Assembly: GCA_034509755.1 (NCBI GenBank)
Contig: CM067539.1
Coordinates: forward strand, 23,894,501-23,958,500
Length of the DNA: 64,000 nucleotides
Origin: Anisodus tanguticus
Taxonomy: Eukaryota; Streptophyta; Magnoliopsida; Solanales; Solanaceae
Reading direction: 5' to 3'
Positions 36,949-48,144 of this stretch are shown here, one piece after another (the stretch's first letter is position 1; each line of letters begins with the position of its first letter). A program made the translations under genes and the position numbers. Below the pieces are notes generated by a model, which was given only the letters and a program-made list of their open reading frames with translations, was not told where the DNA came from and did not search any database.

Positions 36949-39900
36949 GTGGCCCACCGCCTCCTGGTCCCAGCAGTGCGGCCCATGGCGGTGGGGGCCG
37001 GGCGTGGGCCGCCGGGCCGAGGCCCCTACTACCCGGCGAATCCCGGCGGCCGGTGGGGCGCCGGCCTTTCGAGCCCGAAAGAACCGGCGGTGGCCCGGCG
37101 GCGCCGGGGCCCAGGCGGCTACGGCCCAGTTCAGTCCTATCCTGGAATACTTGGGCCCCGACCTCCGCAAGCCCACCACGCAGCAGGCCCCACTCAGACC
37201 GATATCGAGGCCGTGATGCACACATTGGGGTTAACTCAACCGGACCCAAATTGGTATTTGGACATCGGTGCCACTACTCGCATGACTTCCGATTCAGGTA
37301 CTCTCTCATCTTATTCCAATTTGAGCACCCCTCGGGGTATAATTGTTGGTAATGGCAACTCTATTCCAATTCAGGGTTATGGTCAGAAAACGTTGTCTCC
37401 CCCCAATCCACCCCTTATCTTGAAAAATACTTTATATGCCTCCAAATTGATTAAAAATTTAGTGTCTGTCCGAAAGTTCACCACTGACAATTCTGTTTCT
37501 GTTGAATTTGATCCTTTTGGTTTCTCTGTGAAGGATTTCAAGACGGGAGTCATCTCATGAGGTGTGATAGTAGGGGGGATCTTTATCCTATCATGCCCGG
37601 TTTCAGTCTATCGAGTCAAGCCTTCTCAGCTTTTGTAGCCATTTCTACTTCCTTGTGGCATGCTCGCCTTGGTCATCCGGGATCTGCTATTTTATCAGTT
37701 TTAGATAAAAATAGCTTTATTTCTTGTAAGGGTACAAGTCGTACTCAAAATTGTCAATCTTGTTCGTTAGGAAAAATTGTTAAGTTGCCATTTGTGGACT
37801 CACATTCTCATACTTCAAAGCCATTTGATATTATTCATAACGACCTATGGACGTCTCCTGTTCTAAGTTCGTTAGGTCATCGATATTATGTTCTGTTTTT
37901 GGATGATTATTCTAAATTTTTGTGGACGTTTCCAATTGCCAATAAATCTTAAGTGTTTTCTGTCTTCATAAAATTTAGAGTATTCATTAGAACACAATTC
38001 GAAAAAGAAATAAAAGATATTCAGTGTGATAATGGGAAAGAGTATGACAATATGGTGTTTCGGGAGTTTTGTGATAATAATGGGATCAATTTACATTTTT
38101 CGCGCCCTCATACATCTTCTCAAAATGGGAAAGCCGAACGCAAAATTCGTTCCATAAATAACATTGTCCGCACTCTCTTACTTCATGCTTCTGTACCCCC
38201 ATATTTTTGGCATCATGCTCTGCAAATGACAACATATCTCCTTAACATAATTCCGTCCAAAGGTCTGACATATTCTTCCCCCCTCCAAATCCTATATAAT
38301 AAGAACTCTTCTTATTCTCATCTTCGGATTTTTGGGTGCTTGTGTTATCCGTTATTCCCATCCACCACAATTAACAAACTTCATGTTCGGTCTACTCCGT
38401 GTGTATTTTTGGGTTATCCGTCTAATCATCGTGGTTATAAATGCTTTGATTTATCCTCCAAGAAAATCATAATCAATCGCCATGTCATTTTTGATGAAAC
38501 CTAATTTCCTTTTACGAAAGTTCATACTCCCGAGCCTAGATCGTATAATTTTTTGGATGACCAAATATCCCCGTACATTATTCAGCATTTTTCGGACATC
38601 TCCCGCACCCAAAACTCTCCAGCGGGCCCACTGCCCGCTGGCCCCACTGTACCGTCCCACGTTCCAAGCATACTAGATCGATCCCCAAGCAATTGGGCCG
38701 CCTCTAGCCCAATTCGGAACCGGTCCGGTGGATGCTCCAAGTTATCGATTTGGGCCAGCAGGCCCACTACCTGCTGGCCAGTCCGTCCCGAGCCCAGCAA
38801 ATTCCCAAAATTCACTCAATTCTTCCTCGAGTCACAGACCGGTCACTCGTAGTCAGCGGGGTATTTTTACACCTAAAAGACATTTTAATTTACATTCTGA
38901 TGTCTCTAAATCCCCCTTGCCCCGTAATCCTGTGTCCGCCTTAAATGACCCTAATTGGAAAATTGTTATGACTGATGAATATACTGCTCTTATTGATAAT
39001 AAAACGTGGGAGTTGGTGCCCCGTCCATATGGTATTAATGTTATCAGGTCTATGTGGATTTTTGCTCATATGGAGAATTTAGATGGTTCATTTGCTCGAC
39101 ATAAGGCGCAGCTTGTGGGTGATGGTAAGACTCAGCAGGTTGGGATAGATTGTGGGGAGACATTTAGTCCGGTGATCAAGCCGGCTACTATTCGCACTGT
39201 GCTTAGCTTGGCTCTTTCAAAGACTTGGCCTATTTATCAGTTGGATGTCAAGAATGCTTTCCTATATGGTGACCTCAAAGAAACAGTCTATATGCATCAG
39301 CCGTTAGGTTTCAGGGATTCCAACCATCTTCATCATGTCTGTTTATTGAATAAGTCCTTATATGGGCTTAAGCAGTCTTTACGGGCCTGGTATACGAGGT
39401 TTGCTAATTTTGTTTCGACTATTGGGTTCACTCACAGCAGGTCAGATAATTCCTTGTTCATCTACCGTCGTGGTTCGTCCTTGGCCTACATTCTGTTGTA
39501 TGTGGATGATATCATTTTGACTGCCTCTTCCGATGCATTACGCCAGTCTATCATGGCCATGCTCAGCTCTGAGTTTGCTATGAAAGACTTAGGGCCCTTG
39601 AATTACTTTTTGGGGATTGCCGTCAAACGTCACTCAGATGGTTTGTTTTTGTCTCAACGAAAGTATGCTGCTGAGATCATAGAGAGGGCAGGGATGTCAT
39701 CATGTAAGTCCACTTCCACTCCAGTTGATGCAAAACCCAAGCTCAGTGCTACGGCAGGTGCACCATACGAGGACCCGACTCGCTATCGCAGTCTTGCAGG
39801 GGGCCTCCAGTATCTTACCTTTACCAGACCGGATATTATGTATGATGTTCAGCAGGTGTGTTTATTCATACATGATCCCAGAGTTGAGCACATGAATGCA

Positions 39901-40467
39901 ATCAAATGCATCATTCGGTATATTCAGGGGACACTGGACTATGGTTTGCACTTGTATCATTCATCTACATCCACACTTGTCTCATACACAGATGCGGATT
40001 GGGGTGGTTGTCCGGACACCAGACGGTCTACATTAGAATATTGTATGTTCCTTGGCAACAACTTGGTCTCCTGGTCTGCAAAGCGTCAGGCGACTCTATC
40101 CCTCTCAAGGGCAGAGGCAGAATATCAAGGGGTAGCTAATGTGGTCTCAGAATCATGTTGGTTACGTAATTTGCTTTTAGAGCTTCATTGCCCCATTCAG
40201 AAGGCAACCTTAGTATATTGTGATAATGTTAGTGCCATCTACCTCTCAGGTAATCCGGTTCAGCACCAACACACTAAGCATATCGAAATGGACATTCACT
40301 TTGTCCTTAAAAATGTTGCTCGGGGGCAGGTACGCGTATGTCATGTCCCGTCAAGATATCAAGTTGCAGACATCTTTACAAAGGGTCTTCCCTCGGTACT
40401 ATTTGAAGATTTTAAGGACAGTCTCAGCGTTCGAAGACCGCCCGCTATGACTGCCGGGGCGTGTTAA
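36949..40467 (+). pseudogene. copia pol (protease, integrase, RT, RNase H), broken
   Basis: The protease motif is WYLDIGAT (DIG at 37261-37269 in place of DTG). A stop/frameshift falls at 37558-37560, TAA at 37950-37952 inside integrase, and TAA at 38502-38504 after the integrase core. The pre-integrase HHCC motif (LWHARLGHPG, CQSCSLGK) and integrase residues (HNDLWTS, QCDNGKEY, NGKAERK with Glu) are intact. From 38728 a 579-codon open frame holds the whole RT and RNase H: LDVKNAFLYGDLKETVYMHQ, LYVDDIILTAS (catalytic YVDD, 39499-39510), YTDADWGGCPDTRRST, EAEYQGVANVVSESCW, VADIFTKGLP. RT-RNase H is therefore the best-preserved part, though it lacks its own start context. Confidence 0.92.
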
Positions 40468-40807
40468 ACAAGGCAATATACCCGTGATATACACTCAATA
40501 TACAAGAATGTATATCATGGGTATTTGTGGACAAAGGCCAACACGGAAGCCCAGCAAAGGCCGAGATATCGGAGTTCATCACGGGTTGGTATCTTGTACC
40601 AATCTTGTATATATGGTATATATATTTGATGTATATTGTAGTGTATTTGTTACCTAAATTAGGATTATACACTTACCATAATTGTATAGTTAGAATTATG
40701 GTAGAATGAGGTTTTAGAAATAGAATAGGAATAGGATTCTCCTATTTTGTAACTTGTATAAATACCTATTCAATTAATGAAAATAATCAAGGGGATTATT
40801 TCTTTCA
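40462..40807 (+). repeat. 3' LTR of the 35624-40807 copia element
   Basis: 346 bp. The U3 hairpin is kept except for single changes (CACGGG to CATGGG). It abuts the polypurine stretch and is followed by tgcac. Confidence 0.92.
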
Positions 40808-40987
40808 TGCACGATCACAAAGATAAAGGAGAAAAAATATTCAAGGGAGAATGGTTAAATTTGCTATATATATATTCGAAATTAAGCAATTCTGCCTACT
40901 TTAAGCTATTGATCTAATGTCATTTCTGCAAATTAGGAAAAACTCTCATTTTTCCCTTGGTCTGTAATGGAGCTCCCAACTTGAGCG

Positions 40988-43900
40988 TAGGGGTGGGCAA
41001 AAAATACGGAGAACCGAAAAAACTGAACCGAACCGGCGATTCGGTTCGGTTAAAAAATGGGTATAAAATCGATTTCATAAAAAACCTGTACAAATTTTTA
41101 AAATTGATTCGGTTCGGTTTATGTGATTTTAATGATACACTGAACTGAAAAACTGGGGTTATTCTTGTAATTAACCATACCCATATATAAATTAAATCCC
41201 TAACCAGTTAATCATAATTCCTAAATCATTTTGCCTCTTTTCTCTTCGGCTGATCATCTCATCTGCTCGATTTCAATTTATCTAAGTAATCTAACCGAGA
41301 TCGAGTCGATTTCGATTATCAGAGAATCAACAATATATTCAACAGTTAACCCATAAATCTTCAAGCTTCAAGTCTTCAACAGTTAATCTTCTGCTCGATT
41401 TTGATTTCTCTAACCGAGTCGATTTCGATTATCAGATAATCAACATTCAATAGTTAACCCATAAATCTTCTAGTCGAGTTCGATTTCTCTTCAAGTCATA
41501 ACCTATAAATCTTCAAGCTTCAACAGTTAATCAAATCGATTTCAAGACATAACCCATAAATCTTCAAGCTTCATCAGAGAATCAACAATTTTGCTTGCTT
41601 TCTCTTTTCTCTTCTGCTCGATTTCGATTTCTTTCTCTCGAAGACTCGAACTCGAAGCTTCATCAGAGGACCCGACGTCCCGTTACTGCATGTGCCACCA
41701 CAAAAGGTAATTTTCTGTGTTATGGTAATTTTCTGTGTTATGGTAATTTTCGATTGTGTATTAGGTTGTGTGTTATGTTAATTTTCTGATTATTCTCATA
41801 TGTTTCATGCTTTGTTTCAGTTTGAACCATGTTTGTTGAAGCATTTGTCTGAATTATAAAATGAAGTTACTGAAGTAATTTCTGTAAAGAAGGAAGCATG
41901 TTCAATCTATAGTTTCATAATGTTACTAATTTTAGTTCTTTACATATCTGATGTGGGATTTAAAGTAATTTTTTCTTAGAAATGAATCTGTAATAATAGT
42001 TTGTTAACAATTATGGAGAAGTTATGAATTAGGTGTTTTGTATTCATTGTCTCATTTATGTTGTTAAAGTCATGTTCGATTGTGTATTAGGTTGTGTGTT
42101 ATGTTAATTTTCTGATTATTCTCATATATTTCATGCTTTGTTTCAGTTTGAACAAAATGGAAGACAAAATGCTCATGAACTCTCTAATATTGTAGAATGG
42201 AAGACTTTTTGGATGATGGAACAAAAGTGATGAAACGAACCGACGAGGGAAAATTAAGATCAAAAGTTTAGAATTTTTTTACTAAGTTACCTGGAGGACA
42301 GAAAGTCAAATGTCATTTTTGCCGAAAAGATTATGCTTGTGATAGCTCGTTAGCTGGGACAACTAATTTAAGGAACCACTTGGCTAGATGCAAAGTGTAC
42401 AAGAAATCAAAGCTTGAAGAGGATAAGAATAAAAACGTATTAACTCGTGACAAGGGTAAGGACAATGATAAAGTTGTATTTGTGGGGTTTAATAAATAGG
42501 CTTGTAGAGCCGCACTTGTGAAATTGATTATTAAAGATGAGTTAGCTTTTAGATTTGTGGAGAGTCAGAACTTTGTGGAGTATATGAGGGTTTGTTGTGC
42601 CAGATTTGAGGTGTCTTCACGAAGAACGATTGCACGGGATATTCTTCAGTTGTATCAGACTCAGAAGGCTTTGATTAAAAGAATCATGAACTCAAACCAG
42701 CAGAGAATTTGTATTACAACAGACACATGGACATTAATTCAAATGAGTAGCTACATGGTAATAACTGGGCATTTTATTGACTGTGAGTGGATGTTGCATA
42801 AAAAGATACTTATTTTACACCAATTTCTAATCATAAAGGAGATGGTATTGGAAAGATTTTAGAGAAATGCTTATTGAATTGGGGTATTGATAGGCTATTC
42901 ACAATTACTATAGACAACGCAAGTGTTAATCAAGTTGCAATTGCTTATGTGAAGAAGAAACTGACAAACGGAGTCCTAAGGTGATGGTTTTAAATGGTGA
43001 TCATATGCATGTGAGGTGTGCTGCACATATAGTGAACTTGATTGTTCAAGATGAGTTGGTAGAAGCGAAGGACTCAATAGATGTTGTTCGTAATGCGGTG
43101 AAGTATGTAAGATCTTCTCCGACAAGGTTGTAAAAATTCAAGACATGTGTTGAGCGAGAGAAAATATCATATAAGGGACTTATGATTTTGGATGTGCCAA
43201 CCAGATGGAATTTGACATACTTAATGTTGGGAAAAGCTGTGATATTTGAAAAAACGTTTGATAGGTTAGAGGGGGACGATAGCCACTATAAAAGTTGGTT
43301 TAACGAAGATGAGAATGAAAGAAAAAGGATTGGGCCTCCATTTTTTATGGATTGGGATAATGCTAAAGATTAATACATTTTTGTCAGTTTTTTATGATGT
43401 GACATTAAAATTCAGCAGTACAAAATGTGTGACTTCTACTGATTTTTTGAACGAGTTGTGGAAAGTTTATCTTCATCTTCACTATCGGACTCTACTGATT
43501 TGTTGGTGAAAAAAATTGTTAATGGCATGAGAGATAAGTTTGTGAAATATTGGGGTACTTCTATAGAAAAGGTGAACAAACTATTAATTTTAGCAAATGT
43601 GTTTGATCCTCGGTGTAAATTTGAATTTATAAACTGGTGCTTTGGAAGTATATTTGATAGTAAGAAGGTTGATGAAATTAAAGTTGATATCAAAGAGTTG
43701 TTGTTACGGTTATTTGAAAGTTATAATGATGTTAGCCCAAATAGTGGTGTGGGTAGTAGTTCAATTGCTCAGTTACGTAAAGTATGTGATAGTGACAGCA
43801 ATAGAAATGAATCAATTGATCCTTTTCAACTGTTTAAAAAGATGAAGGCAACTGAAAATGATAATTTTGGGGTGAAGAATGATGTTGAGAAATATTTGTC

Positions 43901-45097
43901 AGAGCGGAATGAAAGTCCTAATGATCCGTATTTTGATCTTTTGAGTTGGTGGAAGATGTATTCGTCTAGGTATCCGACTTTGTCAAAGATTGCCAAAGAT
44001 ATTTTGGCAATTTCTGTGTCTACCGTGGCTTCCGAATCGACATTTAGCACGGGGGCACATTCTTGACCCTTTTAGGAGTACATTAACTCATAAGACAGTT
44101 GAAACATTAATTTGCACATAGAATTGGTTTCGCTCAACTCTTATAGGAGAACAAATTGTGCAACCAAATGAAGAAGAAACTAAGTATTATGAAGATGTTG
44201 AATTGGGTAACAATACTATTTTTTATATATTGTTTTTACTTTTTAATAGAATGATTATACTTTAACATTTTGTTTATTATATTGACGCTTCGGCAAATTG
44301 TATGTAGACTTTGAGAAACTTTCAATCGTACCACAATCACAAGAAATAGAACAGACACAAGCAGTTGATGACTTGACAATGGATTGATATTGGCGTCATA
44401 ATGGTAAAGTTCTCAAATCTACAATCCTTCAAATTAGTTTTTGTTGTTAGTATCTATTATATTTGACTCATAAGCAGTCTTAGTTTATTTTTGGTTGCTG
44501 ATGAAAGTTTATTTGTGGCTGCAGAAACGATGATGTTGATGCTGAAATTTGATGTTGTTGTTGTTGCTGAAATTTCTTTTGATGTTGCTGGAGCAGTTGA
44601 AACTGCTGAAATTCCTATGCTATTGCTGGAATTTGATGTTGCTGCTGCTGGAATTTCTGCCGAAAATCCTGAATTTCTGTTGATGTTGTTGCTTGCTTCA
44701 TTGAAATTCGCCGAATTTCTCGTTGATGATGCTTGATGTTGCTTTTCTTCTTGAAACTATCTTGAAATTCTATTTGAAATTTGTTGTTCTTTGCTAGAAT
44801 TTGATGTTGTTGTTGTTTAAAAAACCAGATGTATGTTCATGTTAAAATTGATTGTTGTTGTTGCTACTAATCTATTGCTGCATTTGTTGTTGATGTTTAT
44901 AAAAACATAAACCATTTGTACTTTATATTTGAATTGAAAAAAACTGATATAAACCGATACGTTCGGTGATATAAACCGGTATATCATTTTTTTTTTTTAA
45001 AAAGTTTGATTCAGTTTTTATTTTAAAAAACCGATTTTTATTCGGTTCATACTTTTTTGATACAAAACCGAACCGAACTGATATACGCTCACCCCTA
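40988..45097 (+). mobile_element. hAT transposon (RICESLEEPER/DAYSLEEPER-like), degenerate
   Basis: 4110 bp. Terminal inverted repeats TAGGGGTGGGC (left) and TAGGGGTGAGC (right, reverse complement). 8-bp duplication cttgagcg (40980-40987) and cttgagtg (45098-45105), one C/T difference. AACCGAACC-type subterminal repeats occur near both ends (41015-41055; 45050-45085), as expected for transposase binding sites. The interior carries a BED-finger/hAT transposase gene with many breaks. The insertion splits an older dispersed repeat. Confidence 0.9.
42240..44125 (+). pseudogene. hAT transposase, multiply broken
   Basis: In order: BED zinc finger (KVKCHFCRKDYAC, NLRNHLARCK; about 42300-42400), a stop at 42497-42499, then ELAFRFVESQNFVEYMRVCC and ICITTDTWTLIQMSSYMVIT (42518-42862) with the first RNase H-like acidic residue in TTDTWT. 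A shattered middle follows (43000-43180), then LDVPTRWNLTYLML (43182). The C-terminal part (43458-44066) has EKYLSERNESPNDPYFDLLS, WWKMYSSRYPTLSKIAKDIL and STVASESTFSTG, the hAT dimerisation (hATC) domain. A frameshift at about 44050 precedes the HILDPFRSTL-like tail. Not functional as read. Confidence 0.88.
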
Positions 45098-45183
45098 CTT
45101 GAGTGTAATTCTAAATCATAATTTGGACTATTTTTCTCTAAAAAATTGGACATGTGGAATCCAACCAGTTCAAACTGGACTTT

Positions 45184-45595
45184 TATTATATAAAATAACA
45201 TATTTGAAATAGTAGGATAATAAATACCGGAAAATTCTTTAGTAGCTGGATAAAATTTCTCTAAAAGTCCATTAAGTTCTAAAATTTTATCTCAATCATT
45301 ATCTACAAGCATATCCCTTGAATTTTTATAATGGGCGTTAAATAATAAAATAATAGGTCTATAATCGTAAGCAATAAGTAGTTGCTCATACAGAGAATTC
45401 CACCTAGTCGAAACTTTTTGAAATTTTTCTATATGATAATCCACAATCATGACATATTTTTTATACTCTTTACGTCTTTGTATTTTTTTTACCTTTAAAA
45501 ATAAAATTTATAGCAAATTGGGGGATCGGAACGGAATGGAACGGGTAGCGAGACGGGCCGGAAATCGTACCGACCCGGCCCACTGAACAGTCTTA
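45184..45595 (-). mobile_element. hAT fragment of the GC-rich-end family
   Basis: 45184-45480 matches the transposase interior of the 57687-61210 element (its 59030-59340), same minus orientation: TACCGGAAAATTCTTT and AGAATTCCACCTAGT are shared. It then jumps to a GC-rich end finishing GGCCCACTGAACAGTCTTA at 45595. The other terminus is missing, so this is a deleted copy. Confidence 0.75.
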
Positions 45596-45949
45596 CTATA
45601 TACTCGAGCAACTAAAAACTCCAAAGTCATGACTTTGTCTGCTTAATTAATGAGGCCTATGTACAAAAATAAATAATTTAAGGACAATCTCATATGGAGC
45701 TAGCGAAGCAACAAATTAATGACCCAAAATCCAGCTACGAGTCTGCATGATTTTCAGGTCAATTATTTTCAACTATTAAGACTGATTTAATTGCTATTTG
45801 GACCCATTCATATGACTTCAAGAATAGTCTTCCTCTGTCGGTGGGTGTACCGTTTAAATACAGGGTATATTTTCTCCAAATTAAATAATTTGTCCCTTAT
45901 TTTCTACTCTAGTTTTCAGCACATCTTCAATAAGCTTGTCATATTATTA

Positions 45950-46219
45950 CTCCCTCTTGTCTTAGATTATTTATTATGATTACTAAAAAACTGTCTTAAT
46001 TTATTTATAATTTTAAAAGTTTAATGTATAATTAATTTTTTTTCTTCATGTTAACCTTTGTTATTAATGAAAATGACATATAAATAGAGTAAACATTTAA
46101 TGGAGAGATATTATAACTTAAATATAAATAAAGATAAAATAGATCAAATACTCATTCTAATTAATATTTCTTAAGGAATGTGTAAATTAAAAAAATGAAA
46201 ATAATTTAAGACAAGCGAG
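45950..46219. mobile_element. Stowaway-like MITE
   Basis: 270 bp between TA dinucleotides (45948-45949 and 46220-46221). The left end CTCCCTCTTGTCTTA matches the reverse complement of the right end (CTCGCTTGTCTTA) apart from a small indel. AT-rich body with no coding content. Confidence 0.75.
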
Positions 46220-46221
46220 TA

Positions 46222-46814
46222 GCAAGAAAAAAGATAGAATGAGGATTCTCAAACATGCAAATGCTGAAAAACAGTGAATCTTTGACAGCTAATTGAATCC
46301 GTCGTAAAGATGAAAATAGAATAATTGAAGATAATGCAAGTTTAATCCTCTTGCACATGAGCCAACGCGCCACAATATCTCGGTCATTTAAAGACCATTG
46401 CCTCTTTTTTTTTTGGTTTAATAGACCAAAATATGTCTGAAAAATAATAACTCTAGTCAATAACGGAGTCAGAATTCTCACTAAAAATATTTAAAATAAA
46501 AAATAATAGACACATGAAAAAGCCGAGAAAATTCAATATCTCCTATATGTAAGTAAAAGAATTTTAACTTTATATTTTACAGATTAATTCTCCGATGATG
46601 AATTGCTTACGTCTCATAAGGATAATAAACAATAAAGTAATACAAATGACTAAGTATAGTGAGAAGATCAAAGTTCTACATTAATTTGGCTCTATTTTCC
46701 TTTTTCCCATAATTATTTTGCATTGGAAACAATTTAACGTTAAAGGGAGATGATGATAATTATATTAGGATATCGTAATTAGGGAGTAATAAAAAACACT
46801 ACCTACACAAGAAT
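46222..46814. other. Intergenic DNA, no gene recognised
   Basis: AT-rich; no coding family or clear repeat seen. The following 15 bp are the left target-site duplication of the SINE array. Confidence 0.5.
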
Positions 46815-46829
46815 AAAAAACTAAATTAG

Positions 46830-48095
46830 CGGTGGGACCAGTCACTTTAAAAAGTTTACCCTACCACAGTTTAATCCAAAGTGTTTGGCCCAGTGGCCAA
46901 TACATTAGGGTATTTGCTTGTCGAGGTTCCGTGTTCGAGTCCTCTCGATCGGCGAGAGTGGAATCGTGTTCCCCAAAAAATCCCTCCATACGCGTAGGGC
47001 CAAGCGGTGTATACTAATCCGTAGGGCCGGCCGGAGGTGGGGTTTTCGGGGTATGGGGCCGTAATGCGGTGGGACCAAATCACTTTAAAAAGTTTACCCT
47101 ACCACGCTTTAATCCAAAGTGTTTGGCCCAAAGGCCAATACATTAGGGTATTCTTTGTCGAGGTTCCGTGTTCAAGTCCTCCGATCGGCGAGAGTGAATC
47201 GTGTTCCCCCAAAAAAATCCCTCCATACGCGTAGGGCTGCGGTGTATACTAATCCGTAGGGCCGGGCGGGGTGGGGTTTTCTCGGGGTATGGGGCCGTAA
47301 TGCGGTGGGACCGGTCACTTTAAAAAGTTTACCCTACCACGCTTTATCCAAAGTGTTTGGCCCGGTGGCCAATACATTAGGGTATTGTTGTCGAGGTTCC
47401 GTGTTCGAGTCCTCGATCGGCGAGAGTGGAACCGTGTTCCCCCAAAAAAAATCCCTCCATACGCGTAGGGCCAAGCGGTGTATACTAATCCGTAGGGCCG
47501 GGCCGGAGGTGGGGTTTTACGGGGTATGGGGCGTAATGCGGTGGGACCGGTCACTTTAAAAAGTTTACCCTACCACGCTTTTAATCCAAAGTGTTTGGCC
47601 CGGGGCCAATACATTAGGGTATTGTTGTCCGAGGTTCCGTGTTCGAGTCCTCTACGATCGGCGAGAGTGGAACTGTGTTCCCCAAAAAATCCCTCCATAC
47701 GCGTAGGGCCAAGCGGTGTATACTAATCCGTAGGCCGGGCGGAGGCGGGGTTTTCTCGGGGTATGGGGCGTAAATGCGGTGGGACCGATCACTTTAAAAA
47801 GTTTACCCTACCACGCTTGTCCTCCGGGCATAGTCCGGTGGCAAAGCCCGGGCGCTATAAGGCGCTCCGGCATGGGACAACGTGGTTCGATTCCCCGCAA
47901 GCACGAAGAAATTCTCGCATGTTGGGGAATTTGACCTTGTCTCATTGATCGCCTTGTACGCTCCCGTAAAACGGCCACCGGAGCACATCCCGCGATTTAC
48001 CCGGTGATAGTTGTTGAAGGACCGGTGCTATTACCTCCAGGACGTCCGGGTAATACCAAATGAAGTAGTCGGCGCAAGCAGAAACCCTGGATTAT

Positions 48096-48129
<34 letters not shown>
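46830..48129 (+). mobile_element. Tandem tRNA-derived SINE multimer in one insertion
   Basis: 1300 bp, bounded by a perfect 15-bp duplication aaaaaactaaattag (46815-46829 and 48130-48144; its first six A overlap the tail). It starts with a 40-bp piece of unit tail, then four head-to-tail units. Taken from the repeated GCGGTGGGACC, these span 46829-47065, 47066-47301, 47302-47537 and 47538-47775 (237, 236, 236 and 238 bp). Each has a Pol III box A (TGGCCCAGTGG at 46886-46896 in unit 1) and box B (TGTTCGAGTCC at 46932-46942). At about 47818 the fifth unit changes to a different tRNA-derived head (TAGTCCGGTGGCAAAGC; GTGGTTCGATTCCCC) and ends in A(39) at 48097-48135. Only the last unit carries a long poly(A). 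Confidence 0.82.

Positions 48130-48135
<6 letters not shown>
47818..48135 (+). mobile_element. Terminal SINE unit of a second type with poly(A) tail
   Basis: Box A-like TAGTCCGGTGG and exact box B GGTTCGATTCC (about 47892-47902) in a tRNA-like head, a body with GGAGCACATCCCGCGATTTA and CAGGACGTCCGGGTAATACC, then 39 A. It is fused to the end of a type-one unit after ACCCTACCACGCTT. Confidence 0.8.
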
Positions 48136-48137
<2 letters not shown>

Positions 48138-48144
48138 AAATTAG

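Larger units (their letters stand above)
35624..40807 (+). mobile_element. Ty1/copia retrotransposon with both LTRs
   Basis: 5184 bp. LTRs 35624-35970 (347 bp) and 40462-40807 (346 bp), TG...CA, with about eight substitutions and one single-base indel between them by eye. Flanking 5-mers are tgcag and tgcac (one mismatch). Primer binding site TGGTATCAAGAG at 35971, directly after the LTR, and polypurine stretch GCCGGGGCG before 40462. gag-pol is present in the usual copia order but broken. The low LTR divergence says it inserted fairly recently, while the many coding lesions suggest its source copy was already defective and was moved in trans. Confidence 0.93.

Noticed and set aside
44491..44736. 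81-codon Ala/Val/Leu-rich frame
   Set aside because: Built from GATGTTGCTG-type triplet repeats inside the hAT element, after the transposase end.
46880..46950. Possible functional tRNA gene (boxes A and B)
   Set aside because: The boxes repeat in every unit of a tandem array and no full cloverleaf is visible; it fits a SINE head.
46829..47775. CRISPR-like array or satellite
   Set aside because: Units are contiguous with no spacers, in a plant genome, with one target-site duplication around the whole.
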